DNA of 64,000 nucleotides, from contig NZ_BMNE01000003.1 of the NCBI RefSeq assembly GCF_014646295.1, forward strand, positions 309,804-373,803. The letters run 5' to 3'. Within the stretch, counting starts at the first letter, position 1; the number at the start of each line of letters is the position of its first letter. Both the position numbers and the translations under genes were made by a program. Below the pieces are notes generated by a model. It had not been told where the DNA came from and did no database searches. It saw nothing but the letters and a program-made list of their open reading frames with translations. Shown one piece after another: positions 24,955 to 33,093 of the stretch. This DNA comes from Nocardia rhizosphaerihabitans (lineage in GTDB: Bacteria > Actinomycetota > Actinomycetes > Mycobacteriales > Mycobacteriaceae).

Positions 24955-25782
24955 GTGGCCGAGGTCGAAACCGTTCGGGAATTGCGGATCAGCGGACGGC
25001 GCCTGCGCGTGGCGGTGCGCGCGGGTCAGGGCCGCCCGCTGCTGATGTGCAACGGGATCGGCGCGAGGCTGGAGTTGCTGGCGCCCTTCCTCGACCGGCT
25101 CGACCCGGCGATCCCGGTGATCCGATTCGATGTGCCCGGCATCGGCGGTTCCGAATTGCCGCGTGTACCTTACAATTTCGCGACTCTGGCCTGTCTGCTC
25201 GGTGAGGTCCTCGACGAACTGGGGTACGGGGAGACGGACGTGCTCGGCATCTCGTGGGGCGGCGGCCTCGCTCAGCAGTTCGCCTTCCAGCATCCCCGGC
25301 GGTGCCGTCGCCTGGTGCTCGTCGCCACCGCGACCGGCTCGCTGATGATCCCGGCGCATCCCCGGGTGCTGAGCAAGATGATCACGCCGCGCCGCTACCG
25401 CGATCCCGCTCACGCGGCAGCGATCGCTCCGACGATCTACGGGGGCCGCTTGCGCGCGGAACCGGGGCTCGCCGAGGAGATCCTGTACAGCCACGCGGGC
25501 CACGCCCCCGGCCTCGGCTACGCGCTGCAGCTGCTCGCTGGTGCGGGCTGGTCCAGCCTGCCGTTCCTGCCCATGATCCGGCAGCCCACGCTGATCCTGG
25601 CCGGCGCCGACGACCCGATCGTGCCGGTGATCAACGCGAAGATCATGCACCGGCTGATGCCCCGGTCGACCCTGCACATCTACCCGGACGGTCATCTCGG
25701 CCTCGTCACCCGTGCCGATGACCTGGGCCCGCGAGTCGCCGGGTTCCTCCGTCCGGTGCTGGGGGAGACCCCACCGAAATAA
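24955..25782 (+). CDS. phaZ: Alpha/beta hydrolase, intracellular PHA-depolymerase-like (PhaZ)
   Basis: A 275-residue hydrolase. Nucleophile S100 in GISWGGG, acid D220 in AGADDP, and H247 in PDGHLG form the triad. The N-terminal PLLMCNGIGARLELL...FDVPGIGGS stretch is characteristic of medium-chain PHA depolymerases of the PhaZ type. AAGGAGGCCAC precedes GTG 24955. It follows the PucR gene by 30 bases and lies 1.4 kb beyond the PHA synthase start, making a synthase-regulator-depolymerase storage locus. A general esterase role cannot be excluded. Confidence 0.8.
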   Translation: MAEVETVRELRISGRRLRVAVRAGQGRPLLMCNGIGARLELLAPFLDRLDPAIPVIRFDVPGIGGSELPRVPYNFATLACLLGEVLDELGYGETDVLGISWGGGLAQQFAFQHPRRCRRLVLVATATGSLMIPAHPRVLSKMITPRRYRDPAHAAAIAPTIYGGRLRAEPGLAEEILYSHAGHAPGLGYALQLLAGAGWSSLPFLPMIRQPTLILAGADDPIVPVINAKIMHRLMPRSTLHIYPDGHLGLVTRADDLGPRVAGFLRPVLGETPPK

Positions 25783-25825
25783 TTTCACAACAACTGTTGT
25801 GTGAACCCGTAGACCTCACTACAGT
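25782..25825 (+). promoter_or_regulatory. Promoter with palindromic operator (site c), MspA porins
   Basis: CACAAC, AACT, GTTGTG core within 25782-25805. The right arm gives -35 TTGTGT (25797-25802), 17 bases before -10 TACAGT (25820-25825). Matches the geometry of sites a and b; the next gene is the first MspA porin at 26019. The left end overlaps the stop of the hydrolase gene. Confidence 0.72.
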
Positions 25826-26018
25826 GATGCACGCCACCCTGATACGCGACAGCGGCGGGTGACAGACGAAGCGGCGCAGAGCGCTGATCGCTTCGCGCAA
25901 GTCGGTCGATGCCGAAATGGCTTCTCCATGCCGTTTCGTGCGGCATATCCGACTCTATTTCCGGCAGCCCTTTCCGAAATGGCTGGCGGCCCAGCAGGTT
26001 GAAGGAGATTTGATCATC

Positions 26019-26696
26019 ATGAGTTCTCGCTGGACCCGGATTCGATCCGGTCGCTGTGCCACCGTCGCCGGGCTATCCGGGGGCATCGCGGTAGCCGTCG
26101 GTGTGCTGATGCCGACCATGGCGGGCGCGGATACGTTCGTTCCACTGCCGGACGGGTCGAAGGCGGGCCCCGGCGTCACCTTGTCCCGCACCGGCGAACA
26201 CGCGATCGTCTCGCCGTCGATGGCCGCCAACGGTGCGGGCCGGGTGGTGTGGGTGTCGGGGAACGCGGCTGCCGACGTCACCGTGACCCCCGAAGGTGAG
26301 GTCGGCCCGACCAATGGGCCCGCGGGTCTGCCGGGCAGCAACAATTCGTCCACGCACGGTGCGTCGCAGCTCAATACCGGTTATCTGGTCGGTTGCCAGG
26401 TGAGCATCGCCGACGACGCGATCGGCGCGGGGGTGTCCGGCGGCGTCTCCACTGGCGGGGTGAGCGCGGGCGGCTCGATCGGCGTGAATCTCGGTCCCGG
26501 CGAGGTGAAATTCGTCCAGATCGATTACAAGGACATTCTGAAGCCGGGCCGGTACTCGGTGGAATATCAGGACGCCGAAATCGAAATCCAGGGCTGTGCG
26601 GGATATGCCCAGGCCCGCGCCTACACGGTGGTCGAGATCATCGGCGATCACTACTCCAAGACCACCCTGTACGGCGCGCCGTTCAGTATCGGCTGA
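26019..26696 (+). CDS. MspA-family outer-membrane porin 1
   Basis: A 225-residue precursor. A twin-basic N-terminus, a hydrophobic stretch (about 14-32) and the AGA-DTF cleavage site after residue 37 form a Sec signal; the mature protein starts DTFVPLPDG as do mycolata MspA porins. NTGYLVGCQVSI and IQGCAGYAQARAY contain two cysteines likely to pair. Known MspA proteins form octameric beta-barrel channels across the mycolic-acid membrane for small hydrophilic solutes. GAAGGAG lies 11 bases before ATG 26019. The promoter at 25797-25825 would leave a leader of roughly 185 bases. Confidence 0.9.
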   Translation: MSSRWTRIRSGRCATVAGLSGGIAVAVGVLMPTMAGADTFVPLPDGSKAGPGVTLSRTGEHAIVSPSMAANGAGRVVWVSGNAAADVTVTPEGEVGPTNGPAGLPGSNNSSTHGASQLNTGYLVGCQVSIADDAIGAGVSGGVSTGGVSAGGSIGVNLGPGEVKFVQIDYKDILKPGRYSVEYQDAEIEIQGCAGYAQARAYTVVEIIGDHYSKTTLYGAPFSIG

Positions 26697-26760
26697 ACGT
26701 CTTTTCCCGCATTCCTTGTGTCCCTTCGCGTCTGCGAACCCGAATCCGAAGGTGTTTCCT

Positions 26761-27426
26761 GTGCTCAACCGAAAGAATCTCGCGCGTACCAGTTTCGGCG
26801 CCGTCGCCACGCTGGCGATCGGCCTGCTCGCCACCGCCCCGGCCGACGCCGATACGTTCGTGCCGTTGCCGGGCGGTGAGGTGGTCAAGACCCTCTCCGA
26901 CGGCACCGTGGTGACGGTCCGGCTCGTCGGTGAGTCCGCCGATATCAATCCGTCGCTGGGGTCCACACCCGTGCACCGCAACGCGTGGGTCTCGGGCACC
27001 GCCCAGGTCGAACTCGCGGGCACCGGCGCGGAAGCGGGCGGGCTCATCATCCCTGGCTATACCGTAGGCTGCCAGGTCAATATCGCCGGTGGCGGTGCCG
27101 GTGGCGGCGTGGAAGGCGCCTCGGACTGGGAGGGTAACGCGAGCGTCGGGGCGAGTACCAGCGGTGAACTGTCGCTCGGGCCGGGCCAGGCCAAGTCGTT
27201 CTACATCCTCGATCGGGAAAAGGCCGACGACTTCGGCAACGAGTCGCACAAGGTCTACAACGTGTTCTCCGGCGGGAGCGGCTCGGTGGCCTGGGCCGAT
27301 CAGACGATCGGCCTGACCGGTTGTGGCGGCTACGCCCAGGCCAGGGCCTTCGTCAGCGTCGAGATCGTCACCGACAGCGTCACCAGCTGGGTGACGCTGT
27401 GGGGCCAGCCCTTCAGCCTGGGCTGA
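26761..27426 (+). CDS. MspA-family outer-membrane porin 2
   Basis: A 221-residue paralogue 64 bases downstream of porin 1. Signal peptide 1-30 with cleavage ADA-DTF; the mature start DTFVPLPGGE, the central YTVGCQVNIAGG and C-terminal LTGCGGYAQARAF match porin 1, including both cysteines. It differs in the loop region (SGELSLGPGQAKSFYILDREK...) where the pore constriction is expected. GTG 26761 has GAAGG upstream. A strong hairpin follows at 27445, so the two porins form one transcription unit. Mixed or separate oligomers are possible. Confidence 0.9.
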   Translation: MLNRKNLARTSFGAVATLAIGLLATAPADADTFVPLPGGEVVKTLSDGTVVTVRLVGESADINPSLGSTPVHRNAWVSGTAQVELAGTGAEAGGLIIPGYTVGCQVNIAGGGAGGGVEGASDWEGNASVGASTSGELSLGPGQAKSFYILDREKADDFGNESHKVYNVFSGGSGSVAWADQTIGLTGCGGYAQARAFVSVEIVTDSVTSWVTLWGQPFSLG

Positions 27427-27444
27427 CCGGCGGAATCCGGAATC

Positions 27445-27479
27445 AGCCGGTCGCGCGGAAGGTGTCCGCGCGACCGGCT
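27445..27479 (+). terminator. Hairpin terminator of the MspA porin unit
   Basis: A perfect 15-bp stem: AGCCGGTCGCGCGGA, loop AGGTG, then its complement, 18 bases after the stop. The stretch from 27480 to 27753 shows no convincing gene; it holds the antiporter leader. Confidence 0.75.
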
Positions 27480-27753
27480 GCCGGTATTTCCCCTACCGTA
27501 CAACACAATTCGTGAATCGAACGGGGCAAATCTTCGGCGCCGCCGACGCCCACCTGCGGCTGCTCGGCGGCCAGGTTGGTCGCCGATTACACCATCTGGT
27601 CAGCGCTGTGCCCCGACAGCGCCCCGTGCGGCAATTCCGCTGGTCAGCTGATTCGATCGACGCGGTGCTCGCTTGCCAGGAGGCTGCCGGGCGTCCTGCT
27701 ACCTTGTGGTGGACGGCAATGTCACGACCATTTCGAGCACGTGCGGGAGGACG

Positions 27754-28959
27754 ATGCTTCTCGCGATCGCGTTGACGATGGCCGTCATCTTGGCGTGGGC
27801 GTGCGTGTCGGGAACCCTGACCCGGTGGAGCGTGACCGAGCCGGTCGCCATGATCATCGCCGGCGCCGTTGTCGGATTGACCGACGACGAGTGGCTGCTG
27901 GAGTCGATCGACACAAGCACCGCCCTGCGCGTCGTGGAGTTCGGGCTGGCGCTGTTCCTGTTCAGTGACGCGACCGAGATCCGGGAGCGCATCGCCCCGA
28001 ACACCGGGGTGACGAGGATGCTGGTGGCCTTCGGTGCCAGTCTGCTGCTGGCCACGGTCGCCGGGAAGTTCGTGCTGAATCTGGATTCGTGGCCGCTGCT
28101 GCTGATTCTGGCCTGCATCGTGATGCCGACCGATCTGGTTCCCGCGCAATCGATCCTGCGGGACAATCGCATCACCAAGCGGGTGCGCGACACGCTCAAT
28201 GTGGAGAGCGGGCTCAACGACGGGCTCGTCGCGCCGGTCATACTGTTCGCCCTGGAAGCCTACCGGCGCGCCATCGACTCCGAGGATGCGCTGGGGGCGC
28301 TCGGACACGCACTGTCGGCCGTGGTCAAGTCGGTGCTGGTCGGCGTCCCGATCGGGGTCGCCGCAGGCGTCGGGCTCTCCGCGGCAGCGGCGCGTGGCTG
28401 GACCGACCCGCGCGCTGTCCGCTGCGGCATCCTGGCGATTCCGGTGCTCACCTTCGCGATGGCCATCTCCATCGACGGCAACGGATTCGTGGCTGCGTTC
28501 CTCGCCGGAATCGCCTACCGGGCCACCCATCGCGACATCCCCGACGAACCGTTGGAACTCACCGAACGCCTCGGTCAGTTCCTGGGTCTGGGCCTGTGGT
28601 TCGTTGTCGGGGCGATCGCGGTGGCCGGGCCCTGGCTGCACTGGACCGTCGTCGTCTACGGCCTGCTCGCGCTCACCGTGTTTCGTATGGTGCCCACCTG
28701 GATCGCCCTGATCGGGTCGCGTTTCACGCGGGCCGAACGGGTCATGCTGTGCTGTTTGGGCCCACGCGGAGTCGCGTCCATCGTCTTCGGGCTGCTGGCG
28801 ATGAACAGCATGGCCGACTCGCCGGACACGGAACTGGTGGTGGGAGCAACGCTGGTCGTCGTGTGCGCCAGCATTCTCCTGCATGGCATCGGCGCGCCGC
28901 TGGTCGCCGCTCGCTTGGGTAGATCGGGCCGAGGCGCCATGGCGGACGGGTCGGATTGA
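27754..28959 (+). CDS. Cation/proton antiporter, NhaP/CPA1-like
   Basis: A 401-residue membrane protein with about 12 hydrophobic segments. MPTDLVPAQSIL (about 125-136) and LNVESGLNDGLVAPV (about 150-164) carry the acidic residues that bind the cation in CPA1 antiporters (the ESGLNDG motif). Expected to exchange Na+ or K+ for H+ at the inner membrane. GGGAGG lies three bases before ATG 27754. It is convergent with the 35-residue membrane protein at 28964, 4 bases away. Longer upstream starts lack a ribosome-binding site. Confidence 0.88.
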   Translation: MLLAIALTMAVILAWACVSGTLTRWSVTEPVAMIIAGAVVGLTDDEWLLESIDTSTALRVVEFGLALFLFSDATEIRERIAPNTGVTRMLVAFGASLLLATVAGKFVLNLDSWPLLLILACIVMPTDLVPAQSILRDNRITKRVRDTLNVESGLNDGLVAPVILFALEAYRRAIDSEDALGALGHALSAVVKSVLVGVPIGVAAGVGLSAAAARGWTDPRAVRCGILAIPVLTFAMAISIDGNGFVAAFLAGIAYRATHRDIPDEPLELTERLGQFLGLGLWFVVGAIAVAGPWLHWTVVVYGLLALTVFRMVPTWIALIGSRFTRAERVMLCCLGPRGVASIVFGLLAMNSMADSPDTELVVGATLVVVCASILLHGIGAPLVAARLGRSGRGAMADGSD

Positions 28960-28963
28960 CCAC

Positions 28964-29071
28964 TCAGCGCTGGGGCGGGTCGTCGGTCACCAGGCGATAG
29001 ATGACATAGCAGGCGAACCAGACGATCGCGATCGTGCAGGTGACGAGCAGGACCTCGAACACTGTGACCAT
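28964..29071 (-). CDS. 35-residue single-span membrane protein
   Basis: MVTVFEVLLVTCTIAIVWFA continues CYVIYRLVTDDPPQR. One clear hydrophobic helix (about residues 4-26) with a basic-acidic tail. AAAGGA lies ten bases before ATG 29071 (AAAGGAACGGCGAA). Codon third positions are almost all G or C. It sits between a convergent antiporter and a divergent TetR gene, with a perfect palindrome at 29104-29120 in the shared intergenic region. Function unknown; could be a small subunit or regulator of a transporter. Confidence 0.7.
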   Translation of the reverse strand: MVTVFEVLLVTCTIAIVWFACYVIYRLVTDDPPQR

Positions 29072-29103
29072 TTCGCCGTTCCTTTGCACGCGCTGAACTG
29101 AAT

Positions 29104-29120
29104 CTCGAATCGGATTCGAG
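29104..29120. promoter_or_regulatory. Perfect 17-bp palindrome CTCGAATC-G-GATTCGAG
   Basis: Perfect 8-bp arms around one central base, 33 bases upstream of the small membrane-protein start and 99 bases before the TetR start. Best read as an operator for a dimeric repressor, possibly the adjacent TetR. Confidence 0.65.
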
Positions 29121-29172
29121 TATGGGTCCCTCGTTCGGGTGTTGTCAAACGCGCGCAGGGACCCGCCGTGGT

Positions 29173-29196
29173 TTTACCGTGCGGCTGTTGTGTGAA
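29173..29196. promoter_or_regulatory. Weak copy (site d) of the ACAAC-N4-GTTGT operator
   Basis: TTTACCGTGC, GGCT, GTTGTGTGAA. The right arm is identical to that of site c; the left arm keeps 6 of 10 consensus positions. It lies just before the TetR start at 29219. No good -10 box lies 17 bases away. Confidence 0.4.
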
Positions 29197-29218
29197 ATCG
29201 CTGTGCGAAACTGTGGAC

Positions 29219-29872
29219 GTGGCGCGCAAACAGCAGCGGAGCGTGGCGGAGCAGGCTCCGGTCGTCGAGGCGCGGGATGCGACCGCGCCGCGCGGTCGAC
29301 CCGCAGGCGATCACGCGGCCAAGCGCGCCGAGTTGCTCGAGGCGGCGGCCGCGGTGATCGCGACCGAAGGATATGCCAAGGCATCGATGCGACGCGTTGC
29401 CGAGCACGCCGGATACACCACCGGCGCGGTCACCTACTACTTCGCCAACAAAGAGGACATGGTCCTGGCGCTGGTGCTGAGCCGATTCGACCGCTACGAC
29501 GCGATGATCGAGGCGATCCGCGACACGACCGGCGTCCGCGAGCTGCTCGCGCAGTGGTTCCAGCTGGGCACGGACGTCAAGTTCTGGCCGTTGATGCCGG
29601 AGTTGCTCATTTCGGCGCGGTCCGAACCGAGGATCGCCGAGGTCATCGTCACGCGCTATGCGAAGTTCCGCGCGGACTACGCCGCGGTGCTGGCCGCCGC
29701 GCAGGAGCGCGGCGCGATCCGTGACGACATTCCCGCGCACATCCTGTCCGACCAGCTCAGCGCTATGGGTGACGGATGGGCATTGCTGTATCCGGTGGAG
29801 CCGGGGCGTTTCACCCCCGCCCACGCGAAGGATCTGGTCGACGCCACCCTGGCGCTCATCGCACCGCGCTAG
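29219..29872 (+). CDS. TetR-family regulator, paralogue of the 13325 regulator
   Basis: A 217-residue TetR protein; helix-turn-helix KASMRRVAEHAGYTTGAVTYYFANKEDMVLAL. It shares AGYTTGAVTYYFANK with the TetR at 13325 and aligns along the whole length, so both probably bind the same palindrome. Site d and the 17-bp palindrome lie upstream. GTG 29219 is used; GTG 29213 is equally possible, and no Shine-Dalgarno is visible. Convergent with the MMPL gene (27 bases). Confidence 0.87.
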   Translation: MARKQQRSVAEQAPVVEARDATAPRGRPAGDHAAKRAELLEAAAAVIATEGYAKASMRRVAEHAGYTTGAVTYYFANKEDMVLALVLSRFDRYDAMIEAIRDTTGVRELLAQWFQLGTDVKFWPLMPELLISARSEPRIAEVIVTRYAKFRADYAAVLAAAQERGAIRDDIPAHILSDQLSAMGDGWALLYPVEPGRFTPAHAKDLVDATLALIAPR

Positions 29873-29899
29873 GCCGCGTCGCAGGCCATGGCAGATCGG

Positions 29900-32257
29900 C
29901 TACCTCGGCGGCCTGCCTGCGACTCTGCCCAGTCGATGGGTCGGTGCTTCGGCTTCGATCTCGGCGACAGTGCGCGGGCGGCGGGGAGTCCGTGCCAGCT
30001 TGCTGTCGGGGACCGCGGCCAGCTGCATGGTCGGCGGGTCGGTGATCGGCGTCGTCTGCACCAGGTCGACCATCGCGTCCTGGTTCGGGCGGTCGTCGGC
30101 GAGGACGGGCTCGGAAAGACCGACCTTCTCCTGAATGCGTTTGGCCCACTTCGGTGCCCACCAGCAGTCGTCACCGAGCAGCTTCATGATCGCGGGGACG
30201 AGCAGCATGCGCAGGATCGTCGCGTCGATGAACAGTGCCGCGATCATGCCGTAGGCGATGTACTGCATCATCACCAGATCGGAGAACGCGAACGCGCCGG
30301 TCACCACGAGCAGGATGAGCGCGGCCGCGGTGATGATGCGGCCGGTCTGGGCGGTGCCGGTGCGGATCGCCTCGGTGGTCGACGCGCCGTGGGCTCGCGC
30401 CTCGACCATGCGGGAAATCAGGAAGACCTCGTAATCGGTCGACAGACCGTAGATCACCGCGATGATCAGCATCAGCACCGGTGCGCTGATCGGCTGTGGC
30501 GTGAAGTTCAGTACTCCGGCACCGTTCCCGTCGATGAAGATCCAGGTCAGGATGCCGAGCGTGGAACCGAGCCCGAGCGCGTTCATCAGTGCCGCCTTGA
30601 TGGGCAGGACCAGTGAGCCGAAGGTGAGGAACATCAGCAGGGTGGTGACCAGAATGACCAGCGCGATCATCAGGGGCATCCGGTCGAGCAGGGTGTCGAT
30701 GCTGTCGGCCATGATCGCGGGCTGACCCGCGACATACATGTCGACCCCGTCGGGCACGTCGATGGCGCGCAGGTAGTCGATCGTCGGCTCGGCGTTGCCG
30801 GTCGGATCGACCAGGGTGGCCGAAGTGCGGTACACCGCCGGATCGTTGGAGCCGGTGTTGCTCGGCACGCCGAACTGGCCGACGAGCCCAGGCGCCTGGT
30901 TCGCCTGCTTCCATGCCGCGCCGATGGCGGTGGTGTCCTTGCCGACGAAGACCAGCTGGATCGGGTCGGTCTTCTTCAGCGGGAACACCTCGTAGAAATG
31001 CTCGAGGGCGAGCCGGGTGCCGTTGTCCGGCGGGAGGTATTTCTCGTTGATGCCGCCGAAGGCCAGGTTCTTGATCGGGATGATCAGCAACAGCAGGCCG
31101 ACCGTGACCGCCACGGCGACTTTCAAGGGGTGCCGCATCACCCAGCGGGGGAGCCTGCCCCAGAAGCCGTTCTCGATCTCCTCGGCGGACTTGGTCTTGC
31201 GGAAGCGTTTGATGCCGAGCATGTCCACCCGCGGCCCGAGCACGGCCAGCATCGCAGGCAGGATCGTCACCGCGGTCAGGGCGGCGAGGGACACGGTCGC
31301 GATGGTGCCGTAGGCGACCGAGCGCAGAAAACCTTGGGGGAACAGCAGGATGCCGCCGAGGCTGGCGACGATCATCGTCGCCGAGGAGACGACGGTGCGG
31401 CCGGCCGTCATCACCGCGCGCCGGACCGCCGCGTGCGTGTCGTAGCCGTCGGCCAGTTCTTCCCGGAACCGGCTGACGATGAACAGCGCGAAGTCGATGG
31501 CCAGGCCGAGACCGATCATCGAGACCACGGCGGAGACGAACGAGTTGACGTCGGTGAAGTTCGTGATCGCCATGACGATGCCGTTGGCGCCGAAGATGGT
31601 GAGCCCACCGATGATCAGCGGCAGCGCGGCGGCCACGACGCCACCGAAGATGAAGAACAGCAGCACCGCCACCGCGGGAATGGCCAGCAGTTCCATCCGG
31701 TGGACGTCGGTGGCGATGGTGTCGTTGAGGGTGCCGCCGATGGCCTGCAGCCCCGAGACTTCCACGTCGACACCGTTGATGTAAAAGGCGTCGCTCACGG
31801 CCCGGTAGCTGCGCAGCAGATCGGTGTCGTTGTCACCGACGAGCGCCACCGAGGCGAACGCGTGCAACTTGTCGGCCGATCCGAACACCGACGGCACCGC
31901 AGGCGCGTCGCCCACCCGCCAGTAGGCGCCGTTGATCTTGTCGATCTCGTTCGGATGCTCGGCCAGCGCCCTGTTCAGGCTGTCGACAGCCGTGCCGCTG
32001 AACTCCGGATCATCGATCGTCTTACCGCGGGGAGCGTTGTACAGCACGATGACGTCGGCGGTGTGGTCGCGCCCGAACGCCTGGTCCGCGATCCGCGAGC
32101 CCTGCGACGATTCGGAGCCTGGGTCGTCCCACCCGCTGGAGGTGAGGTGGTCGGACAATCCGAGCCCGTACCCTCCCAGCCCCAGCAGTGCGGCACCGAC
32201 AACCGCGATGACGACAAAACGAAACCGATAAACCAGGTCGCCCCAACGGTTGAACAC
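29900..32257 (-). CDS. MMPL-family (RND) lipid transporter
   Basis: A 785-residue RND permease of the MmpL type with twelve expected membrane helices in two blocks (1 + 5, then 1 + 5) separated by two large periplasmic domains. LGLAIDFALFIVSRFREEL (about 250) and YGLSTDYEVFLISRMVEA (about 610) carry the acidic residues of the proton path. GTG 32257 has GAGGAG seven bases upstream; the frame continues up to 32458 without another good signal. Known MmpL proteins export lipids or glycolipids to the outer membrane. Alone on its strand after the TetR 32421, with which it may be co-transcribed (163-base gap). Confidence 0.88.
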   Translation of the reverse strand: MFNRWGDLVYRFRFVVIAVVGAALLGLGGYGLGLSDHLTSSGWDDPGSESSQGSRIADQAFGRDHTADVIVLYNAPRGKTIDDPEFSGTAVDSLNRALAEHPNEIDKINGAYWRVGDAPAVPSVFGSADKLHAFASVALVGDNDTDLLRSYRAVSDAFYINGVDVEVSGLQAIGGTLNDTIATDVHRMELLAIPAVAVLLFFIFGGVVAAALPLIIGGLTIFGANGIVMAITNFTDVNSFVSAVVSMIGLGLAIDFALFIVSRFREELADGYDTHAAVRRAVMTAGRTVVSSATMIVASLGGILLFPQGFLRSVAYGTIATVSLAALTAVTILPAMLAVLGPRVDMLGIKRFRKTKSAEEIENGFWGRLPRWVMRHPLKVAVAVTVGLLLLIIPIKNLAFGGINEKYLPPDNGTRLALEHFYEVFPLKKTDPIQLVFVGKDTTAIGAAWKQANQAPGLVGQFGVPSNTGSNDPAVYRTSATLVDPTGNAEPTIDYLRAIDVPDGVDMYVAGQPAIMADSIDTLLDRMPLMIALVILVTTLLMFLTFGSLVLPIKAALMNALGLGSTLGILTWIFIDGNGAGVLNFTPQPISAPVLMLIIAVIYGLSTDYEVFLISRMVEARAHGASTTEAIRTGTAQTGRIITAAALILLVVTGAFAFSDLVMMQYIAYGMIAALFIDATILRMLLVPAIMKLLGDDCWWAPKWAKRIQEKVGLSEPVLADDRPNQDAMVDLVQTTPITDPPTMQLAAVPDSKLARTPRRPRTVAEIEAEAPTHRLGRVAGRPPR

Positions 32258-32420
32258 AAACGACTCCTCTACCTGTTGCGCCACCGACCTTCCCAGGCAA
32301 ACCTGAGGATCCGCTGACAGGTGCCGAGCCCGGAGTGTGAGTCTCGACATGGTTCCAGCGGGAGTTGCCAACCGCGCTGGTCGACGCCGCGGTCGAGCTG
32401 ATCGCCCCGGAGCCGGGCTG

Positions 32421-33014
32421 CTACTTGGCGCCGACGATGCGTAACGCCATCTCCGCATAGGCCGTGGCGATGTCTTCCGGCGACCAGTAGCCCTCGTCGC
32501 GGTACCAGCGGGCGATGTCGATGCCGAGGGAGAGCAGGGCGGTGGCCGCGATCCGCGCGTCGGGGGTATCGAAGACGCCCGCCTCGACCCCGCGCTCGAC
32601 CAGTTCGCGGATGGCCCGATCGATCCGCTGGCGGATGGCGCGGATCTCGGTCAGATGCTCGGGGCTCAGCGAGTTCAGCTCGTAGTTGACGATCCGGGCA
32701 CCGGTGTGGCCCCGTGCGTGGTGTACGGCGAAATCGTGGATCACATTACGCAGCGCGGTCGCCGGATCGCTGGAGGACGCGGCCGCCTTCAGGATCAGCT
32801 CGAGTGTCTCCTCGTGGCCCGACCGTGAGATCACATAGAGCAGCTCTTCTTTGGATTTGTGGTGCACATAGACCGCAGCCGGGCTCATGCCGGCGGCCCC
32901 GGCGATATCGCGCGTCGTTGTCCCGTTGAAACCCTTCTCGGCGAACGCTGCGATGGCGGCTTCCAGCAGACGCGCGCGGGTCGCGTCGCTGCGGGATTCG
33001 GTGGTGTCGGTCAT
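32421..33014 (-). CDS. TetR-family regulator of the beta-oxidation operon (inferred)
   Basis: A 197-residue TetR protein; helix-turn-helix GTTTRDIAGAAGMSPAAVYVHHKSKEELLYVI. The C-terminal LSLGIDIARWYRDEG region is typical of acyl-CoA-related TetR proteins. ATG 33014 is used; the frame stays open upstream but overlaps the divergent thiolase gene. A palindrome (33127-33141) lies in the 144-base intergenic region and recurs before the acyl-CoA ligase at 11801, so this protein is the best candidate to repress both. Ligand probably an acyl-CoA (inference). Confidence 0.88.
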   Translation of the reverse strand: MTDTTESRSDATRARLLEAAIAAFAEKGFNGTTTRDIAGAAGMSPAAVYVHHKSKEELLYVISRSGHEETLELILKAAASSSDPATALRNVIHDFAVHHARGHTGARIVNYELNSLSPEHLTEIRAIRQRIDRAIRELVERGVEAGVFDTPDARIAATALLSLGIDIARWYRDEGYWSPEDIATAYAEMALRIVGAK

Positions 33015-33093
33015 GGGATCGCCATTATCTCGCCTCGGTAGAGCGGCACTGGTCGCGGCCGGTGTGATGTGGCTAACAGGAGCCGGAGGTCTA

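Noticed and set aside
27512..27775. GTG-initiated 87-codon frame before the antiporter
   Set aside because: No ribosome-binding site, overlaps the antiporter start in another frame, and the product has no recognisable pattern.
27493..28884. 463-codon minus-strand frame across the antiporter
   Set aside because: Antisense to a membrane protein with clear CPA1 motifs; product is Asp/Gln/Arg-rich with no fold pattern.
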